A stretch of 64,000 bases of DNA, taken from the NCBI RefSeq assembly GCF_001449115.1, contig NZ_LAIJ01000001.1:372001-436000 (forward strand), written 5' to 3'. Shown here in pieces: positions 1 to 7,507 of this stretch. The translations under genes and the position numbers were made by a program. How positions within the stretch are numbered: the stretch's first letter is position 1; each line of letters begins with the position of its first letter. A model generated the notes under the pieces. It was not told where the DNA came from and searched no databases. It saw only the letters and a list, made by a program, of their open reading frames with translations. Source of the stretch: Occallatibacter gabretensis (GTDB taxonomy: Bacteria > Acidobacteriota > Terriglobia > Terriglobales > Acidobacteriaceae).

Positions 1-1
1 C

Positions 2-466
2 GCCATGCTCAAGGCGGCCATCGCGCACAAGGGCACGGTCATGCTCGATGTCATCAGCCCCTGCGTCACCTTCAATGATCACGAAGGCTCCACCAAGAGC
101 TACAAGTTCATGCAGGAACACGACGAGCCCATCAATGAGCTCGGCTTCGTCGCCAGCTTTGAAGACATCCACGTCGACTACGACCCCGGCACCACCTATG
201 ACGTCGAGATGCACGATGGCTCCAGCCTTCGCCTACGCAAGCTCCGCGAAGACTACGACCCAACGGACAAGATCAAGGCCGTGCAGCTCCTCATGGACTC
301 GCACGCCAAAGGCGAAGTCCTCACCGGCGTCTTCTACATCGACACGCAGAAGTCCTCGTTCACAGACCTGCTCAATCTGGTCGACGAACCCCTCGGCCAG
401 CAGCCCGAATCGGTGACGCGTCCCTCCAAGGCCGTCCTCGACCAGCTAATGACCAGCCTGCAATAA
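2..466 (+). CDS. 2-oxoacid:ferredoxin oxidoreductase beta subunit, C-terminal part (5' end outside window)
   Basis: This is the C-terminal 154 or so residues of the TPP-binding beta subunit of a 2-oxoglutarate (2-oxoacid):ferredoxin oxidoreductase. The enzyme decarboxylates a 2-oxoacid to acyl-CoA and reduces ferredoxin in the cytoplasm. The visible part carries the typical family tail: the ISPCVTFN stretch near the start, then the segment with YDPTDK, then GVFYID. The TPP-binding half and the alpha subunit lie upstream of base 1. The reading frame is open to the window edge, so the ATG at 5 is internal. A strong hairpin terminator follows at 535-566. KorB is the best guess, but pyruvate-type beta subunits share these features. 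Confidence 0.85.
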   Translation, partial: AMLKAAIAHKGTVMLDVISPCVTFNDHEGSTKSYKFMQEHDEPINELGFVASFEDIHVDYDPGTTYDVEMHDGSSLRLRKLREDYDPTDKIKAVQLLMDSHAKGEVLTGVFYIDTQKSSFTDLLNLVDEPLGQQPESVTRPSKAVLDQLMTSLQ

Positions 467-474
467 GTACTTGC

Positions 475-502
475 TTTGAAAGGGCACGGCTTTAGCCGTG
501 CC
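475..502. repeat. Dispersed palindromic repeat, copy 1
   Basis: TTTGAAAGGGCACGGC is followed by TTTA and GCCGTGCC, an 8-bp perfect stem at 483-490/495-502. A second copy with the same TTGAAAGGGCACGG start occurs at 15445-15510 between shc and hpnH. Two intergenic copies suggest a REP-like dispersed family. Confidence 0.6.
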
Positions 503-534
503 AAAGCCAGGGATTATTTCCTTGTACTTTCCAA

Positions 535-566
535 CAAAAGCCCCGCTTCGGCGGGGCTTTTCTATT
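535..566 (+). terminator. Rho-independent terminator of the oxidoreductase gene
   Basis: AAAAGCCCCGC-TTCG-GCGGGGCTTTT is a perfect GC-rich stem with a UUCG tetraloop, followed by a T-rich run. It lies about 70 bases after the stop codon at 466. Confidence 0.9.
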
Positions 567-639
567 CTTCAAGTTTTCCCACAAAATCAGACATTGTCAT
601 CCTTGTATCTCTGAGTAAGCGGCAGTTTTGATAGAAACT

Positions 640-799
640 GTTGCGTTGGGGGAGCCGAGGCATCGGCTCCCCCGCGGGCGGACGGCACCCGTTCATCCTG
701 TGGTCTTTTGGACCGACGTTCAGCACAGGGACCGCTGCCCAAGTCACGTACGACCGAACAGTCGCAGGACACTCAGTCGCACTTACAAGGAAGGTTACC
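640..799 (+). ncRNA. Candidate IS110 bridge RNA in the left-end non-coding region
   Basis: IS110-group elements encode a bridge RNA of roughly 150-200 nt between the left end and the recombinase gene; its two internal loops pair with target and donor DNA. Here 160 nt lie between a strong hairpin and the GTG start. The hairpin is GGGGGAGCCGA-GGCA-TCGGCTCCCCC at 648-673 (11 bp, perfect). Next comes a stem CCTGTG (697-702) / CACAGG (724-729) with GGTC/GACC inside it. Position and size fit the family; the loop assignments are not made. The region could instead be only a protein-binding end. Confidence 0.35.
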
Positions 800-1772
800 G
801 TGACAGGGATCATCTGTGGAGTGGATATCGCCTCTTCGTCTCTGGAGGCGTGCATCGGGCGCTTCGGTCCATCCGAGCGTTTTGCCAATAACCCCGCCGG
901 CATCGCCGCACTGGCCGCCTTCTGTGGCGCGCACCAGGTCGAACTGGTAGCCATGGAAGCCACTGGCGGCTACGAACAGCAGGCCTTCGCGCAGCTATCC
1001 GAGCACGGCCTGCCCACCGCCATCCTCAACCCGCGCGCGGTGCGCCAGTTTGCTCAAAGCATGGGCCGGCTGGAAAAGACCGACGCGATCGACGCCGCCA
1101 TGATCGCCTTTTTACGCCGAAGTCAAAAAGTGCCCGCCCATGTGTCTTGCGCCGCGCGCCCAGCGGCATCTGCGCGCCCTGGCTACACGCCTGCGCCAGC
1201 TCACCGAAGTGCGCACCGCGCAGCTGAATCAGCAGCGGCTCATCGCCGAGCCTCTTGTACAAGCTTCTTTCGACGATCTGTTGGCGCTCATCGCCCTCCA
1301 GATCCGCGATCTGGAACAGAAGATCGCCGCCCTGATCGAAGCCGACCCGCTGTGGCGCGAACTCAACCAGGCTTTTCGCTCCATCAAGGGCGTGGCCAGC
1401 CGCACCGTCGCGCGTCTCATGGCGGAGATGCCCGAGATCGGCGCCTTATCGAACAAGACCATCTCGAAGCTGGCTGGAGTAGCGCCTCTGGCCGCGGACT
1501 CGGGCAAGCATCAGGGCAAGCGCCGTGTGCGCGGCGGCCGTAGTTCAGTGCGCGAAATCCTCTTCATCGTGGCCAGCGTGGTGGGTCGCTACGAACCCGA
1601 CTTCGTCGCTTTTCAGCAACGCCTGCGAGCAGCCGTCAAGCCTCCAAAAGTCGTTCGCATCGCGCTGGCTCACAAGCTGCTGGTCCGCCTCAACGCCAAG
1701 GCCCGCGAAGTCCGCCAGCGCACGTCGCAAGTATCGCCATACCGTCAGCTGGAAGCCGTAACGGCAGGTTAA
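800..1772 (+). pseudogene. IS110-family transposase, interrupted by a one-base frameshift
   Basis: A serine/DEDD-type IS110 (IS116/IS902) recombinase read in two frames. The N-terminal DEDD part starts at the GTG at 800 (VTGIICGVDIA), with MEATGGYE and TDAIDAAMIA carrying the acidic residues. The C-terminal part has GVASRTVARLMAE, the linker LAGVAPLAADSG, then RRVRGGRSSVREILF with the expected catalytic serine. Around 1109-1113 the sequence has five T's. Four would read through as AMIAFYAEVKKCPPMCLAP and join both halves, giving about 323 residues, normal for the family. So a single T insertion breaks the gene. Alternatives are a sequencing error or a slippery-site frameshift. Upstream in-frame ATG codons (from 641) overlap the non-coding region and are not used. 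Confidence 0.85.
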
Positions 1773-1794
1773 TCTCAGCCCGCCGCCGCAGCCG

Positions 1795-1849
1795 AGGATG
1801 TGGGAAAGCGGGAAAACAGCACCACCGTTTTTCCGCTTTTCCATATCCT
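1795..1849 (+). repeat. Imperfect 23-bp inverted repeat after the IS110 transposase
   Basis: Arms 1795-1817 and 1827-1849 are separated by 9 bases (AGCACCACC). Only three positions differ, and each would be a G-U pair in plus-strand RNA, so the transcript would form a fully paired 23-bp stem. There is no T run, so it is not a standard terminator. It sits where the IS right end is expected. Confidence 0.6.
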
Positions 1850-2167
1850 GCCTTGACAAACCCAGACAGTCGCTGAATGGAGCCGCTTTCTTCAGGCGAA
1901 GTGAAGGATCTGCGGTTGCTACTAGGTTCGGACTGAGCCTTTGGGACAGAAATAGTCTTGTGAACAATGGCGAGAGTTGTTTAAAACCTTCCAGCTTGAT
2001 TTCTAAAAGTAAGCCGACTTAAGGGGGTTGATCGGGAGCATCGCGAACGGACTCTGGGTTGAGGTTTGTGGCATCTCCCGGTCCCCAAGAGCGAGGGACC
2101 GAGGCCATCCGCCAATCGAGGATACGCCAAGTCCGTTCGATATCCAACCAAATCTTTATCCTGTCGG

Positions 2168-2959
2168 TCATTCTAACTTTGGAGATCGTGGATGACGCGC
2201 CTTCAGACGGTCCGATGCGGTGACGTGGATGGCCAGTCCGTAGCGCTGCAGCATAGGGACCAGGACCTGCTCGAACATTTCCTGTTCATGGGGACCGATG
2301 ATGATCTCGGTCACCAGCTTTTCAGGGTCGCAGGAAACTTCAATTCCCCGCGGCCAGTGTCTGATGTATTCTCCACCTGGGCTAAGAGAGTACGGCGCTA
2401 TGGGTAATTCACATACTTCTCCGAGACCCGAAAGGACTCCTCGCAGTTCCTGCTCATGCTCGTACGACAGGTCTTTGCGCATGACCATTGGTAGCGCATT
2501 CAGGTGCCACGCGACTGTGCTCCATTCCACATATTTCACTCGGCCGATGAAGACCTTGCGCGGGTGGGCTCTGAGTGTCTCTTTGAACCGCCCGACGGTA
2601 GACTTGATTGCCACCACACCGCTGCCCTTCCCGTAGATGTCCCACATGGCAATCGACTCCGTTATCGCAGCTCGCCAGCAGATGACGTACATAGTCTCGC
2701 GGTACTTATGCGTCATGTCCACGTACTGCTCTACGAGAGTGGGTCCGCTTAGCGGCGAAGATGGAGGCGGAAGAGCGCGAAGGTACTTGACTTCCGCGTC
2801 GGTGTGCGTTCCCTCCAGCGGATCTTCAAAGGTGTTGACGCGGGCAAACCACAGTCGACGGTGCTCGATCAGATCGACCAGCTTCACAAAGTCCAGGTAG
2901 CGCCACAGAATCGTGTCATCGGGTGGCGTTTCGAACTCCGGGTGGGCTTCGTAAGGCAT
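2168..2959 (-). CDS. DUF2971 family protein
   Basis: A 263-aa cytoplasmic protein without signal peptide or membrane segments. The N-terminal pattern LWRYLDFVKLVDLIEHRRLWFARVN (quoted in part), followed by FEDPLEGT, is the hallmark of DUF2971. Members are of unknown biochemical role and often occur in accessory regions and defence islands. The ATG at 2959 is preceded by GGAGAAGCC, a good ribosome site. It is a single gene next to the IS110 element, with no operon partner, so context does not give a function. Confidence 0.75.
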   Translation of the reverse strand: MPYEAHPEFETPPDDTILWRYLDFVKLVDLIEHRRLWFARVNTFEDPLEGTHTDAEVKYLRALPPPSSPLSGPTLVEQYVDMTHKYRETMYVICWRAAITESIAMWDIYGKGSGVVAIKSTVGRFKETLRAHPRKVFIGRVKYVEWSTVAWHLNALPMVMRKDLSYEHEQELRGVLSGLGEVCELPIAPYSLSPGGEYIRHWPRGIEVSCDPEKLVTEIIIGPHEQEMFEQVLVPMLQRYGLAIHVTASDRLKARHPRSPKLE

Positions 2960-3048
2960 GGCTTCTCCGGTTCAGAATACTGCCCGGCACGTGCCCGAGT
3001 CGCATTCAATGCCGCGGCGGACCGACCGTTCTTGAAGCTAGAACAGAT

Positions 3049-3140
3049 AGTTTGCACAAAATTAGCCCCATTTATGCTTTACTCATAATCAGCAGAAAAA
3101 GACGGCCCGAATCCATGTGGATTCGGGCCGTTTACTTTTT
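3049..3140. repeat. Twin terminator module, copy A
   Basis: The stretch from GTTTGCACAAAATTAG to the end of the hairpin recurs at 3856-3955 with only scattered changes. It ends in a perfect 14-bp stem (ACGGCCCGAATCCA, loop TG) at 3102-3131 followed by a T-rich run. The hairpin probably terminates the GlcG-like gene or separates it from the DUF2971 gene. Nothing else is visible between 2960 and 3269. Confidence 0.75.
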
Positions 3141-3269
3141 CTTATTCCGAATTTCTTGTTACCAGCTGCTCACTTTACGCCGCCGCCTTGATCAAAATCC
3201 CTCTAGCCTTGTGGCGCGTCCTGCAGGCTCACCACTGCGGTGTTCACGATCATCGCAATCGGCAGCCTG

Positions 3270-3701
3270 TCAGCTTGCAAATCGAGCCGCAGCAGCTTCC
3301 GCCACAGCCTGATCCTCTTTTCCCAAGCCACCGCTCACGCCCACCGCGCCCACAACCTCGCCATCGCGCTTGAGAGGCACGCCTCCGGCAAAGATCATGA
3401 TCCGGCCATGATTCGATGCATGGATGCCGAAAAACTGACCGCCGCTCTGCGAATGTTCGGCCAAAGCTCCGGTCTCAATGTTAAAAGCCCGCGACGTGAA
3501 TGCTTTGTTCTGGGCAATATCAATGCTGCCGATCCACGCACCATCCATGCGCGCAAAAGCCACCAGGTTCGCGCCCGCATCTACCACCGCAATATTCATC
3601 GGCACACCAATCTCATGTGCCTTCTGCTCACCGGCCAGAATGATCTCCCTGGCTTCTTCCAAAGAAACTCCGAGCGCCTTTGCCGCTGCCTGCTTAGCCA
3701 T
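3270..3701 (-). CDS. GlcG/HbpS family heme-binding-like protein
   Basis: 143 aa, full length for the GlcG/HbpS (DUF336) family. Visible family features are the N-terminal helix with LEEAREIILAGEQKAHE, the MNIAVVDAGANLVAFARMDGAW strand-turn region (quoted in part), and the C-terminal VGAVGVSGG with following GKEDQAVAEAA. Family members are found as extracellular heme/redox sensors (HbpS) or next to glycolate oxidase genes (GlcG); no signal peptide is seen here. The start at 3701 has AGGAGG five bases upstream, which rules out the longer frame to 3851. The gene stands alone between two copies of a terminator module (3049-3140 and 3856-3955). Confidence 0.8.
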   Translation of the reverse strand: MAKQAAAKALGVSLEEAREIILAGEQKAHEIGVPMNIAVVDAGANLVAFARMDGAWIGSIDIAQNKAFTSRAFNIETGALAEHSQSGGQFFGIHASNHGRIMIFAGGVPLKRDGEVVGAVGVSGGLGKEDQAVAEAAAARFAS

Positions 3702-3855
3702 TTTTCCTCCTGAAACTAATAGTAGAATCCTATCCACAGTGCCATACAGGTCCACCGCCGGAACACCGCTCTGATGCGCTGTGCGCGAGGTGAGTAGCTT
3801 GGAACACGATCGTATTTCATAGTTACCAAAGTCCATTGGACCTTCGTGCAAATCC

Positions 3856-3955
3856 CTCCAAATAGTTTGCGTAGAATTAACCCCATTTGTGCTTTACTCA
3901 TAATTAGCAGAAGAAAAACGGCCCGAATCCATCATGGATTCGGGCCGTTGTCTTT
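3856..3955. repeat. Twin terminator module, copy B
   Basis: Near-copy of 3049-3140, ending in a 15-bp hairpin (ACGGCCCGAATCCAT, loop C) at 3918-3948. On the minus strand it lies downstream of cpoB and can serve as the terminator of the tol-pal operon. The rest of 3949-4137 holds a further G/C-rich palindrome around 3957-3980 and no gene. Confidence 0.75.
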
Positions 3956-4137
3956 AGGGGAGGGTAGGGTACCCCTCCCCCATCCCCTCTGCACCGGAAA
4001 TTGTGCAAAAAGACTTGCTTCACCTGTGCAGCCTGCACAGTTTCAGAATGAAGATCGCATAAAGATTTTCGCAAGAACTGTGGGACCGTCGGCAACCGCA
4101 ACAAACCAAACTACTTCAGAAGCACAGTCGCACAGGA

Positions 4138-5091
4138 TTACTCAGTCGGTCTTGTCGAAGCGGTGGGCGTGATCTTCACGCCCATCCCATTCAGCTTGCT
4201 TCGCGCCTGCATCGCCTCCGGTTTATCCGGATGCTTCTGAATCAGCGCTCGCAGCTCATGCACCCCCGCATCTTTCTTGTTCATCAACAGCAGCGCATAG
4301 CCCTTATGCAATTGCGCCGCCGGAGCCTTTGAGCTGTTCGGAAAGGTCTCGAGCACCACGTTGTAAGCTTTCACCGCACCAGTATAATCCTGACCCTTGT
4401 ACGAAATCTCGCCCAGGTAGAACTGCGCCCCGCCGGCCATATCATCCTGCGGATAGTAGTTCACTACATCCTGAAACTCGCTCTGCGAAACCTGGTACTT
4501 GCCGCTGTTGTAATCTCGCACACCCGCCTGATATGTCTCCTGCAGCGGCGGAGCCGGATTCGCCGCGGGTCCCGCAGCAGGTGCACCACCGCCATTGTTC
4601 GCCGTTCCACCACCAGCGCCCGGGCCCGGCGCTGGCGTACCACCACCTGAAGGAGCAGGCTGCTGCTGTTGCTGCTGGGTATTCTGAATCTGCGTCTGCA
4701 ATTCCTGAACAGACCGATCCAGCTTCGCCAGTCGCGCCTTCACCTCATCAATCGAATCATTCACCGACTGCATCTGACCGGAAGCCGTATCCACCTTGCC
4801 GCTCAAAGCCTCATTCTGCGTGGCCAGCTTCCGTTGCAAATCGTCCATCGCCGCGGAAACGCGGTTTGAGTTGTCCGCAGTTTGCTCCGCAAGATGCTGC
4901 AGCACGCCCATCTTTGAGTCCACAGTAGACTGAAGCCGCTGCACCGAATCCACAAGCTGATCCACGCGATCCTTCAGCGCCTGTATATCTTCTTTGGTGC
5001 CTGCATGGCTGGGCACAGGTGCAAAGACAAACAGAGCCGTGGTAATCAGCGCGGCAGTAAAGTAGGGACGGATTGTATTAAATCTCTTCAT
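4138..5091 (-). CDS. cpoB: Tol-Pal system periplasmic coordinator CpoB (YbgF)
   Basis: 317 aa, periplasmic. The signal peptide runs from MKRFNTIRPYFTAALITT to about SHA. A long coiled coil follows (about 30-140, heptads such as LAEQTADNSNRVSAAM), then a glutamine run and a Gly/Ala/Pro-rich linker (about 140-190). Three C-terminal TPR repeats follow (YNSGKYQVSQSEFQDVVNYYP, then AGGAQFYLGE, then AYNVVLETFPNSSKAPAAQLHKGYALLLM, all quoted in part). This is the CpoB/YbgF layout; the protein links the Tol-Pal machine to cell-wall synthesis in division. The ATG at 5091 is chosen because the longer frame to 5124 puts charged residues before the signal peptide. It is the last gene of the operon, after pal. 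Confidence 0.85.
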   Translation of the reverse strand: MKRFNTIRPYFTAALITTALFVFAPVPSHAGTKEDIQALKDRVDQLVDSVQRLQSTVDSKMGVLQHLAEQTADNSNRVSAAMDDLQRKLATQNEALSGKVDTASGQMQSVNDSIDEVKARLAKLDRSVQELQTQIQNTQQQQQQPAPSGGGTPAPGPGAGGGTANNGGGAPAAGPAANPAPPLQETYQAGVRDYNSGKYQVSQSEFQDVVNYYPQDDMAGGAQFYLGEISYKGQDYTGAVKAYNVVLETFPNSSKAPAAQLHKGYALLLMNKKDAGVHELRALIQKHPDKPEAMQARSKLNGMGVKITPTASTRPTE

Positions 5092-5110
5092 ATATTCACC
5101 CGCTTCAAAC

Positions 5111-5150
5111 GTTGTGGCCCACATCTTGTTTTAAAGACGTGGACCACAAC
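5111..5150 (-). repeat. pal-cpoB intergenic RNA hairpin
   Basis: Arms of 17 bases (5111-5127 and 5134-5150) around a 6-base loop. The two mismatches would be G-U pairs in the minus-strand transcript and C-A clashes on the plus strand, so the fold fits the operon RNA. There is no T run; a processing or mRNA-stability hairpin is more likely than a full terminator. Confidence 0.55.
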
Positions 5151-5183
5151 ATTTCATTTCATTTTAGATTTTAATCAAGTGAT

Positions 5184-5927
5184 TTACTTATCAATCGCAA
5201 ATCCTGCACGGCGATTCTGCTGCCAGCAGTCCTCAGTGGATTGTGTGCAGAACGGTTTTTCCTTGCCATAGCTGATCACTCGGATGCGCGAAGCCGACAC
5301 GCCCGCGTTCACCAGCGCATTCTTTGCTGCCTCGGCGCGATTCTGACCCAGGCCAAGGTTGTACTCATTCGAGCCGCGCTCATCGCAATAGCCGCCGATG
5401 ATGAATCGAATATCTGGATGGCTGTTCAGATACGCAGCATCCCTGGACAGTGTCGATTGCGCGTCCGAGCGAATATCCGCAGAGTCATAGTCGTAGAAGA
5501 TGTCCTGCACATTCGCATGGAATGCCTGATCGTCGCTCATCCCGCTCGTGGGAGCCGAAACAGCCGGCGCACCGCTGACGGTCACGCGCGCCGTCGACTC
5601 TGCCACGCCGCCCGGGCCGCGTGCCACCAGGTGATAGCTGGTAGAGCTGGTCGGCTGCACGTTCTTCACTCCGCCGGAAGGTACCTGCCCGATGCCGTCA
5701 ATCGTGACGCTGTCAGCATCCGTCGTACGCCAGGAAAGCACAATCTGATCACCTGCGGAGATTGATGTCGGCGTCGCGGTGATCTGTGCGGTTGGAGCCG
5801 GCGCTGTAGCCATAGGCGCAGTTTCCGCCTGCGGCGGGGCTGGCTTTTCTTTCTTCTTGCATCCAGATACAGCTGCAAGGGATGCCAACAGTAAGACAGG
5901 AACGAGCAGACGATTAAAATATTTCAA
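5184..5927 (-). CDS. pal: Peptidoglycan-associated lipoprotein Pal, with an extra Ig-like domain
   Basis: 247-aa outer-membrane lipoprotein that anchors peptidoglycan and binds TolB. The TTG start at 5927 is chosen because AAGGAGA lies just upstream and it gives a clean lipoprotein signal, LKYFNRLLVPVLLLASLAAV then SGC with the lipidated cysteine. A Pro/Ala linker follows. Residues of about 50-115 form an Ig-like strand pattern (TSISAGDQIVLSWRTTDAD, then STSYHLVARGPGG), which E. coli Pal lacks. The OmpA-like domain covers about 130-245, with IRFIIGGYCDERGSNEYNLGLGQNRAEAAKNAL (quoted in part) carrying the diaminopimelate-binding Asp/Arg region. It lies in the tol-pal operon, between tolB and cpoB. 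Confidence 0.9.
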   Translation of the reverse strand: MKYFNRLLVPVLLLASLAAVSGCKKKEKPAPPQAETAPMATAPAPTAQITATPTSISAGDQIVLSWRTTDADSVTIDGIGQVPSGGVKNVQPTSSTSYHLVARGPGGVAESTARVTVSGAPAVSAPTSGMSDDQAFHANVQDIFYDYDSADIRSDAQSTLSRDAAYLNSHPDIRFIIGGYCDERGSNEYNLGLGQNRAEAAKNALVNAGVSASRIRVISYGKEKPFCTQSTEDCWQQNRRAGFAIDK

Positions 5928-6075
5928 AGTGCATCTCCTTCTACGGGTTAAAGGAATCGTTGTAAATCCGTCCAATGAAATTTTAGACCTTTTCAGCACG
6001 ACAGATTCCCATAATGCGGCTCAAATCGTTGCACTTAACCGTTAGGATGCCGCATCCTCGGGTTGGTTTGCACAT

Positions 6076-7422
6076 TTATTTCCAGCTCCAGTTCGGCATA
6101 AAGTTGTTGCCGGAGCGTGTCAGGGGATGCTGCTCCGTCCCGTCGGCGAGCATCGTCCAGATCTCGCTGTGTCCGCCTGCCGCCCGCTCAAAGACAATAT
6201 GCCGTCCATCCGGCGCCCAGAAGGGAAAATCATTATTTCCAGATTCATGAGTGAGCTGCATCCAGCGCTTGCTGGCAATATCGATTACGTAAATGTCCTG
6301 TCCGCCCGGATCTCCCGGCCCATATTTACGGTTCCATGCGAAGGTCAGAAACTGCCCGTTCGGTGACCACGAGGGCGAAATCGCATATCCGCCATCCGTC
6401 AGCCGTTGCACATTGGAGCCATCCTGATCCATGGTGTAAATCTGCGGCAGCCCGGTGCGTCCGCTCACAAAAGCCAGCTGCGCGTTCGTCCGCGGGTTCC
6501 ACGTCGGAGAAACATCTGCCTTCCGGAAAGCCGTAATCTGTTTCGGCCCTCCGCCATTGGCATCCGAAATCCATATCTCCGATGCGCCGGAGCGTGCCGA
6601 GGAGAACGCAATCTTGTTTCCGTCCGCAGACCATGCCGGGCTGAAATTACTTCCGCCCGCCGTTCCACCAGTAAAACTCACCATCCGGCCCAGATCGAGC
6701 GAGAACATGCGAATCGACCAACCATCCTTGCCGAGAGAAGCAAAGGCCAGTCTGCTGTTATCCGGCGAAATGCGCGGCGAAAGCGAAATCGCTCCAAGGC
6801 GCGTAATCGGGTGTTGATTCTGCCCGTCGTAGTCCATGGCCCAGATTTCTTTAGACCCTGAGCGCGAGCTGACGAAATAAATCTTTGTTTCGGCAATGCC
6901 GTTAATGCCGCCGCCCAGCCGCAGAATAATCTCATCCGCAAAGCGATGAGCGATCGTCCGCGCCATCTCCTGGCTTGCCGTTTCGTTGTATTGGCGCGTC
7001 AGAATCTGCGAGTTCGCTGTGTTCGCGGTATCGAAGAGCCAGCCATTGACCATCACCTTTCCGCCGGAGACAGAAAGCGCGCCGAAAGCCACCATCTGCG
7101 CACTTGCCGGCGCAGCAGCCCAATCCTGCAGGTGAATTTCCTGCGGGGATCCGGCCACGGCCTGCGGAATCATGCTCTTCGAAACCAGGTCGAAGATACC
7201 CGCGGTTGACAGGTCGTTATAGAGCGTCGTGTCAAACGTCGCTTTCAGCGAGGGCGTTTGCGGATCCTCATTCGCGGACTTGAAATCCGCCGCAGCAATG
7301 CGGATGCGGGCGTTGCCCAGGTTCGATCCGGTATGAATCCAGTCCTGTGCATGGAGTGCCTGCGTAAACATGCCGACATACGCAAGTAAAGCGGGGAAGA
7401 TAAATCGGAAATAAGGCTTCAT
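6076..7422 (-). CDS. tolB: Tol-Pal system translocation protein TolB
   Basis: 448-aa periplasmic protein. A signal peptide (MKPYFRFIFPALLAYVGM to LHA) is followed by the N-terminal TolB domain (about 28-155), then a six-bladed WD40-like beta-propeller (about 180-445). Propeller repeats are clear: YDGQNQHPIT, SLDLGRMVSFTGGTAGGSNFSPAWSADGNKIAFSS (in part), DANGGGPKQIT, DQDGSNVQRLTDGGYAISPSWSPNGQ (in part), FPFWAPDGRHIVF. The length matches the family. TolB passes force from the TolQRA motor to Pal during outer-membrane constriction. GGAGGG lies 12 bases before the ATG. The gene follows the TonB/TolA-like gene by about 85 bases. Confidence 0.93.
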   Translation of the reverse strand: MKPYFRFIFPALLAYVGMFTQALHAQDWIHTGSNLGNARIRIAAADFKSANEDPQTPSLKATFDTTLYNDLSTAGIFDLVSKSMIPQAVAGSPQEIHLQDWAAAPASAQMVAFGALSVSGGKVMVNGWLFDTANTANSQILTRQYNETASQEMARTIAHRFADEIILRLGGGINGIAETKIYFVSSRSGSKEIWAMDYDGQNQHPITRLGAISLSPRISPDNSRLAFASLGKDGWSIRMFSLDLGRMVSFTGGTAGGSNFSPAWSADGNKIAFSSARSGASEIWISDANGGGPKQITAFRKADVSPTWNPRTNAQLAFVSGRTGLPQIYTMDQDGSNVQRLTDGGYAISPSWSPNGQFLTFAWNRKYGPGDPGGQDIYVIDIASKRWMQLTHESGNNDFPFWAPDGRHIVFERAAGGHSEIWTMLADGTEQHPLTRSGNNFMPNWSWK

Positions 7423-7507
7423 TCTGCTAGCTATCCCTCCTCGTCATCGTGCCGGGCAAATAATCTATACGCTCGGCTGTTGCCGGTGAGCCGGTTATGC
7501 ATCTTGT

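Larger units (their letters stand above)
600..1870 (+). mobile_element. IS110-family insertion sequence (approximate limits)
   Basis: The element is recognised from its transposase at 800-1772 and its structured non-coding flanks. IS110 elements lack terminal inverted repeats and make no clear target duplication, so the limits are a guess. The left limit is set after the oxidoreductase terminator. The right limit is set just past an imperfect inverted repeat (1795-1849) and a TTGACA at 1853-1858. In studied IS110 elements a -35 box in the right end joins a -10 box in the left end on circularisation; the TTGACA fits that arrangement but is not proof. From 1870 to 2167 I see no gene. Confidence 0.55.

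Noticed and set aside
4660..4682. CTG-rich microsatellite inside cpoB
   Set aside because: It encodes the glutamine run of the linker in frame, common in this protein family.
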